Below are positions 14,265 through 23,113 of a stretch of 43,489 bases of DNA, in pieces (position 1 is the first letter of the stretch; each line of letters opens with the position of its first letter). This stretch comes from Gammaproteobacteria bacterium 45_16_T64. GTDB taxonomy: Bacteria; Pseudomonadota; Gammaproteobacteria; Pseudomonadales; Ketobacteraceae. The stretch covers positions 1 through 43,489 of the forward strand of contig MABD01000003.1 in NCBI GenBank assembly GCA_002162955.1. Reading direction: 5' to 3'. The translations under genes and the position numbers were made by a program. The notes below the pieces were generated by a model, which was not told the origin of the DNA, did no database searches, and was given only the letters and a program-made list of their open reading frames with translations.

Positions 14265-14789
14265 ATGGGTTGGCTCATCGAGGCACTACAATCCGTCCGG
14301 GAGTTTATGGAAACCGGTGGCCATGTATTGCTAAGTATTGGAGTACTAACCTGGTTAATGTGGTTTCTTATCGTTGAACGTATCCTATTTTTTGCTATGG
14401 GTGTGAATGAAGAAATACAACAAGCCACAAAGACGTGGTCTAACCGTACAGATCATCACTCGTGGTATGCCCAACAAATTCGTCAACAACTTGCTTCACA
14501 CTTGTGTTTAAAAACCAATTTCGCTTTACCCACGATTAGAACATTAGTCATGTTATGCCCGCTACTAGGATTATTGGGTACGGTAACGGGTATGATTGAA
14601 GTGTTCGATGCACTTAATCGAAGTGAGTCAGAAAATATTCGATCCATCGCGGGTGGATTTTCCAAAGCTATTATTTCTACGCTGGCAGGTCTCGTCAGTG
14701 CATTGTCAGGGCTTATTGCAATTAATCTACTGAACAAAAAAGCGCAACAAATCAATCAGCGTTTAACCCATATACTTTCGGAAAAGTAG
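14265..14789 (+). CDS. exbB: ExbB-type proton-channel protein (short)
   Basis: This 174-residue ExbB/TolQ family inner-membrane protein conducts protons to energise TonB. The start is the ATG at 14265, one base after the previous stop; the longer frame from 14232 would overlap. The three membrane segments are LLSIGVLTWLMWFLIVERIL, then TLVMLCPLLGLLGTVTGMIE and AIISTLAGLVSALSGLIAIN. The first ends in the conserved VER. It resembles the ExbB2 of TonB2 operons, where it works with the longer TtpC-like protein encoded just upstream. Confidence 0.88.
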   Translation: MGWLIEALQSVREFMETGGHVLLSIGVLTWLMWFLIVERILFFAMGVNEEIQQATKTWSNRTDHHSWYAQQIRQQLASHLCLKTNFALPTIRTLVMLCPLLGLLGTVTGMIEVFDALNRSESENIRSIAGGFSKAIISTLAGLVSALSGLIAINLLNKKAQQINQRLTHILSEK

Positions 14790-14795
14790 CATGCC

Positions 14796-15203
14796 ATGAG
14801 AAAACTATTTCCGCGCATTCATCAAGAAGAAGAATCTAATATTGATATCACACCGATGTTGGATGTTGTGTTCATCATGCTTATCTTCTTTATTGTGACA
14901 GCCTCTTTTGTTAAAGAATCGGGGATCGATGTAAATCGCCCACAAGCATCCACTGCAACCACCAAGGAACGCGCAAATATACTGATTGCCATAAGTGCCA
15001 ATGATGAAATTTGGATTGATAAAAGGCGGATCGATGCACGCTCAATTCGCGCGGTGATAGAGCGCTTACATGCGCAGAACCCCCAAGGCTCTGTCGTTAT
15101 TCAAGCCGACAGGAAATCAACCAATGATAAACTGGTAAAAGTAATGGATGCCGCCCGAAAAGCCGGGGTCTATAACATCGCCATCGCTACCCGTAAGGAA
15201 TAG
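14796..15203 (+). CDS. exbD: ExbD-type biopolymer transport protein
   Basis: This is a 135-residue protein with one N-terminal membrane helix (DITPMLDVVFIMLIFFIVTA, residues 18-37). The essential Asp of PMLDVVF is the proton-carrying residue of ExbD/TolR. The remaining 95 residues form the periplasmic domain (IDKRRIDARSI to VVIQADRKSTNDKLVKVMDA), typical of ExbD. The ATG at 14796 is chosen because an ATG five bases upstream closes at once in another frame. It works with the two ExbB-like proteins and TonB encoded on either side. Confidence 0.92.
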   Translation: MRKLFPRIHQEEESNIDITPMLDVVFIMLIFFIVTASFVKESGIDVNRPQASTATTKERANILIAISANDEIWIDKRRIDARSIRAVIERLHAQNPQGSVVIQADRKSTNDKLVKVMDAARKAGVYNIAIATRKE

Positions 15204-15213
15204 AGAGCCACCC

Positions 15214-15822
15214 ATGTTATCTCGTCTAACTTACGCAGCCCCCATCGCATTAATGATTACATTTGGATTATTTATCCTTATGCAATCATTAATTTCAACG
15301 GGGCGCTACGTGTTAGTCGATGATGAACAATATACTCCGGTAAATTTTATTCGGGAAAAACGCAACCAAGAACTTGTGGTTGAACAAGTAAAGCCTGTAC
15401 CACCTCCCAAACCCCAGATAGCGCCACCGCAACCACAAGTATCCTCAGGGGAGACGCCACAAGTTAGCCTAGAAACCTTTGCGTTACCCTCTGTGCCTGT
15501 ACAACCGACTTTCTCTATCGATTCTGGTTTTGGTATAGGTACAGGCGAAGGCGATTATCTTCCCATTGTAAGGGTTGCCCCAGAATATCCTCGAAGAGCA
15601 CTCATTAATGACATCGAAGGTTGGATTATCGTAGAGTTTACCGTCACACCCAAGGGCACGGTAAGAGACCCTCACATCATTGCAGAAGAACCCAAGGGAA
15701 TATTTGGTGATGTTGCCAAAAATGCGGTACTAAAATTTCGTTATAAACCCCGCATTGTTAATGGTCAACCGATATCAGTTACCGGTGTGCGTAACAAAAT
15801 TACATTTCGGTTAGCGAAGTAG
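15214..15822 (+). CDS. tonB: TonB family energy transducer
   Basis: TonB spans the periplasm and transmits the proton-motive force from ExbB/ExbD to outer-membrane TonB-dependent receptors. The 202-residue protein has an N-terminal anchor (YAAPIALMITFGLFILMQSL). A proline-rich spacer (EQVKPVPPPKPQIAPPQPQ, near residue 55) follows. The C-terminal TonB domain begins at the YP motif (RVAPEYPRRALINDIEGWII), includes VEFTVTPKGTVRDPHII, and ends VTGVRNKITFRLAK. The start at 15214 puts the membrane anchor right at the N-terminus; the longer frame from 15148 overlaps exbD. The short spacer matches TonB2-type proteins. No receptor gene is adjacent, so the transported substrate is unknown. Confidence 0.9.
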   Translation: MLSRLTYAAPIALMITFGLFILMQSLISTGRYVLVDDEQYTPVNFIREKRNQELVVEQVKPVPPPKPQIAPPQPQVSSGETPQVSLETFALPSVPVQPTFSIDSGFGIGTGEGDYLPIVRVAPEYPRRALINDIEGWIIVEFTVTPKGTVRDPHIIAEEPKGIFGDVAKNAVLKFRYKPRIVNGQPISVTGVRNKITFRLAK

Positions 15823-15830
15823 GTGGTTTT

Positions 15831-17108
15831 ATGAAACGCATATTATCCAATACGCTACTCGTTATCCTCTTGGCACTAGTCACTGAGCTATGTTTTGCCG
15901 ATAATTTTCGTAAAGTGCCCACCATTCGTGAAAACACCTACAAACTATTATCGATTTCTCAAACCTCATTTGAAAAAAATAACCCGACCAAAGCGTTATC
16001 CATTTTGGAAAAACTTAAAGGTACCCCATCACTTAATAGTTATGAAAAAGCAATGATGTGGAATCAATTTGGCGCTGTGTATTATGGCCTAGAAAGAATT
16101 GAAGAGTCGATAACAGCCTATGAAAATCTATTAAAACAAAAGAATTTTCCAAAAGCCCTTCAGATCAAAACACACTATAATTTGGCGCAGCTTTATTTTT
16201 CTACCAAACAATATTCACAAGTCATCTCTCAGTTGGATCGATGGTTCTCTCTCACAAAAAAACCCACCGAGAAAGCCTATGCGCTACAAGCCCAATCATA
16301 TTATTATCTAGAAAATCATCAACAAGTCGTCAGTAGCATTAATAAAGCGCTGGATATTGTTAAAGCGAAGAAGCAACAACCCGATGAACAACTGATGGTG
16401 TTAATGCAATCCAGTTTGGATAAGTTAGGACTAGCAAAACACCGCCTATCTATTTTAAAGTGGATGGTTCGATTATTTCCTAGCAAAAATTATATGCTAA
16501 GTTTAGCCGGTGCTTATGCATCATTGGGTAAACAGAAAGAGCAGCTTGCTATTATGGAACTAGCCTATAAGAAGGGTTATCTCGATACCGAGCGACTTCA
16601 ACTGGTGCTCACAACATTATTCTACGCACAAGGCGTTCCCTACAAAGCCGCCAAAATTATGCAGCAGGGAATAGAAAATCGCGTTATCAAGAAGAACAGT
16701 CGCAATTTGACGCTATTATCCAATTGTTTGCGTGCCGCGCAAGAATTTGAGAAAGCCATCCCCCCTTTACGCCAAGCCGCGACATTATCTGACAATCCAG
16801 ACACTTATTATTTTCTGGGCACAACCTATTATCAACTTGCCCGCTGGGAAGAGGCCGTTGATGCCTTTTCTACGGCCATCGATAACGGGTTAACTGATCG
16901 TAGACAACATGCACTTATTCTACTGGGTCAGACATATTTGCAACTGCATTTATTTGCCCGAGCCATTGAACGATTTACCCAAGCCGAAGAGTTTGATGAC
17001 AGTAAACAAATCGCCAAACGATGGATTCGCTATAGCCAATTAGAAGAGCAGCGCTACAATATTTTAGTCGACAACGCGAACCTACTCAAAACTCCACAAC
17101 CGCACTAA
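15831..17108 (+). CDS. Exported tetratricopeptide-repeat protein of the TonB operon
   Basis: This 425-residue protein has a signal peptide (MKRILSNTLLVILLALVTEL, cleavage after CFA) and repeated 34-residue TPR helices across the mature part, for example AMMWNQFGAVYYGLERIEES and DTYYFLGTTYYQLARWEEAV. It is the last gene of the TonB operon, 8 bp after tonB, with TAGGTGG before the ATG. TPR proteins at this position are usual in TonB2-type clusters of marine gammaproteobacteria and may scaffold contacts between transducer and receptors in the periplasm. It has no catalytic motif. The exact role is unknown. Confidence 0.85.
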   Translation: MKRILSNTLLVILLALVTELCFADNFRKVPTIRENTYKLLSISQTSFEKNNPTKALSILEKLKGTPSLNSYEKAMMWNQFGAVYYGLERIEESITAYENLLKQKNFPKALQIKTHYNLAQLYFSTKQYSQVISQLDRWFSLTKKPTEKAYALQAQSYYYLENHQQVVSSINKALDIVKAKKQQPDEQLMVLMQSSLDKLGLAKHRLSILKWMVRLFPSKNYMLSLAGAYASLGKQKEQLAIMELAYKKGYLDTERLQLVLTTLFYAQGVPYKAAKIMQQGIENRVIKKNSRNLTLLSNCLRAAQEFEKAIPPLRQAATLSDNPDTYYFLGTTYYQLARWEEAVDAFSTAIDNGLTDRRQHALILLGQTYLQLHLFARAIERFTQAEEFDDSKQIAKRWIRYSQLEEQRYNILVDNANLLKTPQPH

Positions 17109-17140
17109 CCTTTTCCGAACAGTGTATATAAGGCCACCCA

Positions 17141-18124
17141 ATGAAAGCTATTCAAATCACCGACGACAACCGTTTGGTTTGGCAAGAAACCGCAAGCCCC
17201 CTCGACAATACACCACTACAACCCCATCAAGTTGTCATTTCCGTTAAATCAACAGCGGTCAATCGCGCTGACTTAATGCAACGTAAAGGTGTCTATCCGG
17301 CACCACCAGGGGCAAGTGACATACTCGGATTAGAATGTGCTGGTGTCATTGCTGAGACCGGATCAGATGTCAGTCAATGGCAAGTAGGAGATCGCGTTTG
17401 TGCGTTACTTGCTGGAGGTGGTTATGCCGAAACCGTCGTGTGCGATGCATCTCATGTATTACCCATTCCTTCTGGCTTTACTTTTTCTCAAGCCGCCGCA
17501 TTACCCGAAGTCTTTGCCACCGCCTGGCTAAATATTTTTATGGAAGGCAATCTACAACCTAACGAATCCGTACTTTGCCATGCTGGGGCAAGCGGTGTGG
17601 GCACCGCTGCTATTCAGCTATGTAAACAGTTTGATCACACCTGTTTTGTCACCGTCGGTTCAGATGACAAGCTAGAATTTTGTAAATCCATCGGGGCTAC
17701 TAACGGTATCAACCGACATAATGACGACTTTTCAGCATTCATCAAAGAATGGACCCATGGAAAAGGCGTCGACGTTATACTTGACCCTGTCGGCGGCGAC
17801 TATTTTGAAAAGAATATACGCTCACTCAAAACCGATGGACGCCTTATCATGATTGGTATTATGGCTGGTCGAAAATCATCCATTGATCTCGGTCGTTTGC
17901 TCGTAAAGCGACTGCAGGTTCAAGGGTCAACCTTACGTAGTCGTGATGATGCTTATAAAACTCGCCTTATTGCAGAACTCAACGAAAGTGTTTGGCCGTT
18001 ATTTGAAACACAAAAGCTCAAACCGATTATCGAAACAGAGTTCTCGATTACAGAAGCCGATGCGGCTTTTTCGTTAGTCGAATCAAACACTACAACGGGA
18101 AAAGTTATCCTCAATATTGCCTAA
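17141..18124 (+). CDS. NAD(P)H-quinone oxidoreductase, PIG3-like zeta-crystallin family
   Basis: This 327-residue cytosolic enzyme of the medium-chain dehydrogenase/reductase superfamily belongs to the zinc-free quinone oxidoreductase branch. The N-terminal half has the family pattern VNRADLMQRKGVYPAPPGAS, then LGLECAGVIAETG. The nucleotide-binding motif is VLCHAGASGVGTAAIQLCKQ (residues 144-163). Catalytic zinc ligands are absent. The PIG3 subfamily reduces o-quinones by one-electron transfer using NADPH. The length is usual. The start has AAGG upstream, 32 bp after the TPR gene. A weak, imperfect stem with a short T run follows the stop. Confidence 0.9.
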   Translation: MKAIQITDDNRLVWQETASPLDNTPLQPHQVVISVKSTAVNRADLMQRKGVYPAPPGASDILGLECAGVIAETGSDVSQWQVGDRVCALLAGGGYAETVVCDASHVLPIPSGFTFSQAAALPEVFATAWLNIFMEGNLQPNESVLCHAGASGVGTAAIQLCKQFDHTCFVTVGSDDKLEFCKSIGATNGINRHNDDFSAFIKEWTHGKGVDVILDPVGGDYFEKNIRSLKTDGRLIMIGIMAGRKSSIDLGRLLVKRLQVQGSTLRSRDDAYKTRLIAELNESVWPLFETQKLKPIIETEFSITEADAAFSLVESNTTTGKVILNIA

Positions 18125-18290
18125 CACCCTAACGGGCTTTTTGTATTCGGCCTCAGAAATGGGGCTACGCACGACGTATTCACGTTAATGCCTCACAAAA
18201 TTTTGCATAATTTTCTTACTGCCATGGATTTTTCCCTTCTAATCAATACAATACACAATTCAATCCGCAGATTATTCCCAAAATATTGCT

Positions 18291-18908
18291 ATGCCTACAT
18301 TGTCTGTAAACGACCTTCATATCTTTAGCGAATGCCATAACACCGCCCTCAGCAAGTTATCCACAAAGCAAACGGATCTTGATTCACTCATCGAGTACAG
18401 CAGTCAATGTGCAACCATGATCTCCGATGCAACCACCCAACTTTTACTCGCATCGTTTGAAGAAGAAGGTAGCGAGCTCGAAATCACTCGACACGAACAA
18501 GCTGAACAGATCGCCTATGATTTAGGCTATTTTGAGTTTATCGCATCGTCAAAATCCGAGATTACCAATCCGTTTGACCAACCAAATCTCCAACAGTCTT
18601 GGGATAACGGGTATACCAAAAGCGCTATCGACAATAAAAATAGAGATCACGAAATATTAGAAAAACAATTGTGGGAAAATACCATTGGTGTTGAATCTCA
18701 TCAAACCCAGTATTCACTTGCGGCGTTGTCATTGTTTAATATTGCTGAACATACCGGTGATACTCAAATCGAACATAGAGCGAAACAATTGGCCCATGAG
18801 ATGATGAGTTACAATGAAGAAAGCCCACCATCACCAGAGCGCCAACAAGAAATAGACCAGTTTCTATCACAACAAGCACTTCGATTATCTCAGTCCATCG
18901 ACATCTAA
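18291..18908 (+). CDS. Hypothetical protein (205 aa)
   Basis: I do not recognise this protein. It is 205 residues long, acidic and largely helical, with no signal peptide or membrane segment. The N-terminal half (LTIFSECHNTAL-like helices to LLLASFEEEGSELEI) and the QTQYSLAALSLFNIAEHTGD segment look like a small helical domain. The ATG has no strong ribosome site. Codon use resembles that of the neighbours, so I take it as real. It lies 24 bp before a methyltransferase gene on the same strand and may be cotranscribed with it. A perfect DnaA box (18357-18365) lies within its coding sequence. Confidence 0.6.
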   Translation: MPTLSVNDLHIFSECHNTALSKLSTKQTDLDSLIEYSSQCATMISDATTQLLLASFEEEGSELEITRHEQAEQIAYDLGYFEFIASSKSEITNPFDQPNLQQSWDNGYTKSAIDNKNRDHEILEKQLWENTIGVESHQTQYSLAALSLFNIAEHTGDTQIEHRAKQLAHEMMSYNEESPPSPERQQEIDQFLSQQALRLSQSIDI

Positions 18909-18932
18909 ACGTACGCTGCCCAGGCCAAGTCC

Positions 18933-19517
18933 ATGAATTCACGAGATAAGTGGAATCGCATCTATCAGAAACGAACTGAGTCTGAAGAAACCAGCTTAAC
19001 CCTACCCACTCCTTGTCCATTATTGGCGCAATATCACTATTTATTACCCGCTAAAGGTGCAGCATTAGATCTAGCATGTGGTTTTGGCGGAAATGCTATT
19101 TTTCTGCAAAAACAAGGGCTTAGTGTGGAAGCGTGGGATATCTCAGACATTGCGATAGCTCAGCTTAGGTCAAAAAATATCCCCAATATAGCCTGTCACG
19201 ATATCGACATAGAACAACACGAATTTCCTTCACGCAAGTTCGATGTGATTGTTGTATCAAATTATTTGCACAGGAACATTTGCCATAATATTAGCCAGGC
19301 ATTAACTCCAGGTGGCCTGCTGTTTTACCAGACATTCCACCAACAGAAAATCTCTACATCTGGTCCATCAAATCCAAATTTTCTATTAAAAAACAATGAG
19401 TTACTTTCTCTATTTGGCGAGTTAAATCCACTTATCCACAGCCACCTAGGGTCGCAAGGTAATCTCAGCCTTGGAGAACGTAACCTAGCATCATTGATTG
19501 CCCAAAAGCCCACATAA
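18933..19517 (+). CDS. Class I SAM-dependent methyltransferase (TehB-like)
   Basis: This is a 194-residue soluble methyltransferase. Motif I is LDLACGFGGNAIFLQKQG (residues 47-64, SAM binding), followed by the acidic end of strand 2 (VEAWDIS) and motif IV KFDVIVVSNYLH. The C-terminal LTPGGLLFYQTFHQQK is typical of small-molecule methyltransferases such as TehB or UbiE relatives. The acceptor is unknown. The start has AGG eight bases upstream. Small methyltransferases of this type also occur near the origin in other marine gammaproteobacteria. A perfect DnaA box (19432-19440) overlaps codons near the end. The gap to the next gene (19518-19620) contains a second near-match (TGTGAATAA, 19592-19600) and nothing else. 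Confidence 0.85.
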   Translation: MNSRDKWNRIYQKRTESEETSLTLPTPCPLLAQYHYLLPAKGAALDLACGFGGNAIFLQKQGLSVEAWDISDIAIAQLRSKNIPNIACHDIDIEQHEFPSRKFDVIVVSNYLHRNICHNISQALTPGGLLFYQTFHQQKISTSGPSNPNFLLKNNELLSLFGELNPLIHSHLGSQGNLSLGERNLASLIAQKPT

Positions 19518-19620
19518 ATCAACCCGCCACAGACACATCACTGGAAACCTTAGCAGAAACTCCTAAACTTAAATAAGTGGTTAGACTTTTCTGTGAATAA
19601 CTAGTTGTTGTGAGATCTAC

Positions 19621-21255
19621 ATGCCGTTAGAGCTAATTCCATACCATAAAATGAGCGTGCTAATTATCGAAGATTTGGCAGAAATGCGCTCGTCTATGAA
19701 ATCCATGTTAGGCAATATTGGAGTCCAACATACAGAAAGTGTCAACAACGGCGAAGATGCGCTAAAAAAGCTCCGCAATAACGATTACGACCTCGTATTT
19801 TCCGACTATGAGCTCGGTCGCGGAAAAGACGGCCAACAGATTTTAGAAGAAGTTCGATTTAACAATCTCGTTAAACCTTCGTCCGTATTCATCATGGTCA
19901 CTGCCGCACAAACAGTGGACATGGTCATGGGGGCATTAGAGTTTGCACCAGATGGCTATATTGCAAAACCAGTCACCTTGGAATTACTCAAGACCCGCTT
20001 AGTTCGTATCATCCGTACAAAAGATATCTACAAAGAAATTAATCTCGCACTTGACGATGATAATACCGAAGCAGCCCTTAATGCCTGCAATCGATTGGCA
20101 ATGGAAAAACCGAAATTCGCACTGCCTGCCTATCGTATTAAAGGAAAGATTTTGATTGAGCAGGAACGGTTTGAAGAAGCGAAAGATATCTATGAAACCG
20201 TATTAGGTATAAAACGAGTAGCCTGGGCCATTTTGGGTATGGCAAAAGTACACTTTTACTTTAAAGAGTATGAGCAAGCACAAAACTTATTGGAAAGTCT
20301 TGCCAAGACCAAAGCAAAGTATGTCGAAGCACAAGATTGGCTTGCAAAATCACTAGAAGAACAAGGTAAATACAAGGCGGCACAAAAAGTTCTGGTAGAA
20401 GCCGTAGCTCAATCACCGAAATCCATTCGTCGCCAACAAGCTCTCGGGAGAGTGGCGGAAAAGAATGGTGATATTGATGTTATGTGGAAATCCTGCCGTA
20501 AAGCGGTTGCGCTTGGAAAGAATTCTTGTTTTAAATCCCCTGATGTATTTATCGGCCTTGCAAAATCGCTGCAACCAAAAATAAAAGGCGGCAGTATGCG
20601 TGATAAAAAGCTCAGTACAGTTGAGGCTCTTAATCTAATTGAAAGTGCTCGCATGGATTTTGATTTGGATACTATCGCGTCCTTAAAGTGTTCATTGGTC
20701 GAAGCTGAAACCTTGATGAATTCCGGTAAAGAAGAAGAGGGGAAGCTAGCCTATCGTGCCGCAGATACTATTATTTCATCATCAAAAAATCTATCGCTCG
20801 ATGACAAAATTGATATCTTCAATACTAAACTACAATTTGAAACTGAAGAGATCGCGATGGAGTACGGTAAACAAGTACTCAATGAGATCGCATCAAATAA
20901 ACGACTACAAGTAAAATATTATAAGACCATTGAGTTGTTTCTTCATAATCGTCCGGCCGACCGCTTAAAGTTAGTAAAAGAGCGCGGCGAGGAATTATTA
21001 TTACGAGAGGACGTGGAAGATGCTTTAGAAATGTATCTGCGCGCTTCTAGTTTTAAAGATGCCGACGAAGATATATTCCTAGGCGCACTCAAATCCATTA
21101 TTGGCCGATTTAAGAAAGGGCGCCCTGATCGCCAGCTCACTCAGAAATGTGATGCGCTTTTTAAAGAACTCGAAACATTATCAGAGTCAGACCCTCGACA
21201 TCCAATCTTGGAACAACTCAAATTTCAATGGGAAGAGATAACAGGCGATGAGTAA
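19621..21255 (+). CDS. Response regulator with TPR output domain
   Basis: This 544-residue protein has an N-terminal receiver domain (residues 11-130) and a long C-terminal tetratricopeptide array. The receiver has the acidic pair Glu17-Asp18 (IIEDLAEMR), phospho-acceptor Asp62 (VFSDYELG), Thr94 (IMVTAA) and Lys116 (IAKPVT). The TPR-like helices (for example WAILGMAKVHFYFKEYEQAQ and QDWLAKSLEEQGKYKAAQKV) would make a protein-binding output. There is no DNA-binding domain, so it probably acts through protein partners. The start at 19621 is used; an ATG ten codons further in (MSVLIIED) would also fit. It overlaps the following histidine kinase by 8 bases, so the two very probably form a cognate pair. 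The process controlled is unknown. Confidence 0.9.
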   Translation: MPLELIPYHKMSVLIIEDLAEMRSSMKSMLGNIGVQHTESVNNGEDALKKLRNNDYDLVFSDYELGRGKDGQQILEEVRFNNLVKPSSVFIMVTAAQTVDMVMGALEFAPDGYIAKPVTLELLKTRLVRIIRTKDIYKEINLALDDDNTEAALNACNRLAMEKPKFALPAYRIKGKILIEQERFEEAKDIYETVLGIKRVAWAILGMAKVHFYFKEYEQAQNLLESLAKTKAKYVEAQDWLAKSLEEQGKYKAAQKVLVEAVAQSPKSIRRQQALGRVAEKNGDIDVMWKSCRKAVALGKNSCFKSPDVFIGLAKSLQPKIKGGSMRDKKLSTVEALNLIESARMDFDLDTIASLKCSLVEAETLMNSGKEEEGKLAYRAADTIISSSKNLSLDDKIDIFNTKLQFETEEIAMEYGKQVLNEIASNKRLQVKYYKTIELFLHNRPADRLKLVKERGEELLLREDVEDALEMYLRASSFKDADEDIFLGALKSIIGRFKKGRPDRQLTQKCDALFKELETLSESDPRHPILEQLKFQWEEITGDE

Positions 21256-21931
21256 CGAAGACATGCGAGGACAATTACTTGCCGCATCAATACACGAAAT
21301 AAAAAATCGATGTGGATTAATGTTTGGCGAACTCGACTCCATTCTCGATAGTCTGACTCTAACCAACGACCAACAACAACACGTACAACAAATCAAAAGT
21401 GAATCTCAGTTTGTTGGTAATGAACTGGTACGCATACTGGCAAGTTATAAATCCTTGAGTGACGACTTTTTTATCAATATTGATCAACATTTTGCGATTG
21501 AATTGTTAGAAGAGGTCATTGCTAGGCATACCTATACTACCGCAGCCCACGGTCTATCATTTACGCTCGACTGTGATGAAGAGGTCAGCGGTTTTTTTGA
21601 TAACAGCATCCTATTTATCATCCTTGATACTTGCATCTATAACAGTGTCAAAGCCGGTGCCAAGCACATTACATTATCGAGCCATGAAGACGAACAGAAC
21701 CTCTACTTATGCATTACAGACGACGGTCCGGGTTTTCCTGAAGATATGTTAGAAAATGACTTTAGCCAGGGGTCCATTTCTATGGATTCACAATCCACTG
21801 GGCTTGGGTTATTTTTTGCTAATAAACTCATTAGATCTCATCAGGAAGGGGATAAGCTCGGTGAAATTCGCTTAAGCAATCAGTCTGCACCAAAACAGGG
21901 GGCTAAGGTAACGCTTTTACTGCCCCTCTAG
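21248..21931 (+). CDS. Small sensor histidine kinase (cognate of the TPR response regulator)
   Basis: This 227-residue kinase has no sensor or membrane domain. Near the N-terminus is an H-box of the HExKN type, ASIHEIKNRCGLMF, with phospho-acceptor His16. It is followed by an HATPase_c domain with the N-box (ILDTCIYNSVKAGAKHI), the G1 box (ITDDGPGFPEDM) and the G2 box (STGLGLFFANKLI). It is probably cytosolic and could be activated by a partner rather than by an external ligand. The 8-base overlap with the upstream regulator argues for translational coupling. The stop precedes a 168-bp gap ahead of glyQ. Confidence 0.88.
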   Translation: MSNEDMRGQLLAASIHEIKNRCGLMFGELDSILDSLTLTNDQQQHVQQIKSESQFVGNELVRILASYKSLSDDFFINIDQHFAIELLEEVIARHTYTTAAHGLSFTLDCDEEVSGFFDNSILFIILDTCIYNSVKAGAKHITLSSHEDEQNLYLCITDDGPGFPEDMLENDFSQGSISMDSQSTGLGLFFANKLIRSHQEGDKLGEIRLSNQSAPKQGAKVTLLLPL

Positions 21932-21979
21932 TTATAGTAAGTAATCACTTACAATTGTAATCTTTCTATTGCTATCTAC

Positions 21980-22055
21980 TGTATAAGACCATCCGCTGCG
22001 AGTATAATAACGCGTTTTGCCGTAGGCTTTTATCTGCATATTTTGCAGCAGCCTA
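21980..22055 (+). promoter_or_regulatory. Possible glyQ promoter and leader hairpin
   Basis: TATAAT at 22003-22008 is a perfect -10, with only a weak TGTATA 17 bp upstream (21980-21985). About 20 bp downstream a nested inverted repeat is present (TAGGCT 22023-22028 with AGCCTA 22050-22055; CTGCA 22034-22038 with TGCAG 22044-22048), which would form a leader hairpin before glyQ. Tandem TATGAT-like sequence follows. Confidence 0.3.
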
Positions 22056-22099
22056 TGATAATACCCCGATTTGGACTGATCTTCGGATAGTAATAGACT

Positions 22100-23059
22100 A
22101 TGAGCGATAACTCTCAAGAATTTGATGTTTCTACTTTTCAAGGCTTAATATTTGCCCTCCAAACCTATTGGGCAAAACAAGGCTGTGTCATAACTCAACC
22201 CTTGGACATGGAAGTAGGGGCCGGCACCTTTCACCCCTCCACTTTCTTAAAAGCCATTGGCCCAGAAACCTGGAGTGCTGCTTACGTTCAGCCCTGTCGT
22301 CGACCCACCGATGGCCGCTATGGTGAAAACCCCAATAGATTACAACACTACTATCAATTCCAAGTAGTACTCAAACCGTCACCGGATAACATTCAAGAGC
22401 TGTACCTTGATTCCTTACGCCAACTAGGAATAGACCCTCTCACCCATGACATTCGATTCGTTGAAGACAATTGGGAATCACCCACACTTGGTGCATGGGG
22501 ACTAGGCTGGGAAATATGGTTGAACGGAATGGAAGTCACCCAGTTCACCTATTTCCAACAAGTCGGTGGACTTGACTGCTACCCCGTAACAGGCGAAATA
22601 ACTTACGGGTTAGAGCGCATCGCCATGTACCTTCAAGGTGTGGATAGTATTTATGACCTGGTGTGGTCTAAAGGCCCATTTGGTACGGTCACTTATGGTG
22701 ATGTGTTTCATCAAAATGAAGTGGAAATGTCGACCTTCAATTTTGAGCATGCCAACGTTGAGATGTTGTTCAAGGCGTTTGATGACTACGAAGCTGAAAG
22801 TCAAAAACTCATTGAATCTACATTACCATTGCCAGCCTATGAGTACGTACTAAAAGCGTCTCATGTATTTAACTTGCTCGATGCAAGACATGCGATTTCA
22901 GTAACAGAAAGACAACGTTACATACTTCGGGTACGAAGCCTAGCAAGGGCAGTAGCCCAAACATATTTTGATTCACGCCATCAGCTCGGCTTTCCACTTG
23001 CACCTGAGCCTTTGAAGAGTGAAATCCTAAAAAAATTAGAAGCCGATGCTAACAAGTAA
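22100..23059 (+). CDS. glyQ: Glycyl-tRNA synthetase alpha subunit
   Basis: This is the catalytic alpha chain of the bacterial alpha2-beta2 glycyl-tRNA synthetase, which charges tRNA-Gly. The 319-residue protein has the highly conserved N-terminal [17 protein letters not shown] and [20 protein letters not shown], then [20 protein letters not shown] and the class II motif regions [20 protein letters not shown] and VYDLVW-type segments. Length and sequence are normal. It is followed 54 bp later by glyS, and the pair is cotranscribed. This is the block that precedes gmhB and plsC near the origin in pseudomonads. Confidence 0.98.
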   Translation: MSDNSQEFDVSTFQGLIFALQTYWAKQGCVITQPLDMEVGAGTFHPSTFLKAIGPETWSAAYVQPCRRPTDGRYGENPNRLQHYYQFQVVLKPSPDNIQELYLDSLRQLGIDPLTHDIRFVEDNWESPTLGAWGLGWEIWLNGMEVTQFTYFQQVGGLDCYPVTGEITYGLERIAMYLQGVDSIYDLVWSKGPFGTVTYGDVFHQNEVEMSTFNFEHANVEMLFKAFDDYEAESQKLIESTLPLPAYEYVLKASHVFNLLDARHAISVTERQRYILRVRSLARAVAQTYFDSRHQLGFPLAPEPLKSEILKKLEADANK

Positions 23060-23113
23060 CCCGTCATACACGTTACAAATTTGCATCAGACTTAATTACG
23101 AATAGAGATCACC

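Noticed and set aside
18125-18160. Terminator after the quinone oxidoreductase gene
   Set aside because: The stem is short and imperfect with only a brief T run, so I do not list it as a feature.
21932-22141. Minus-strand 69-residue frame between the kinase and glyQ
   Set aside because: It overlaps the glyQ start and leader and shows no recognisable sequence or ribosome site.
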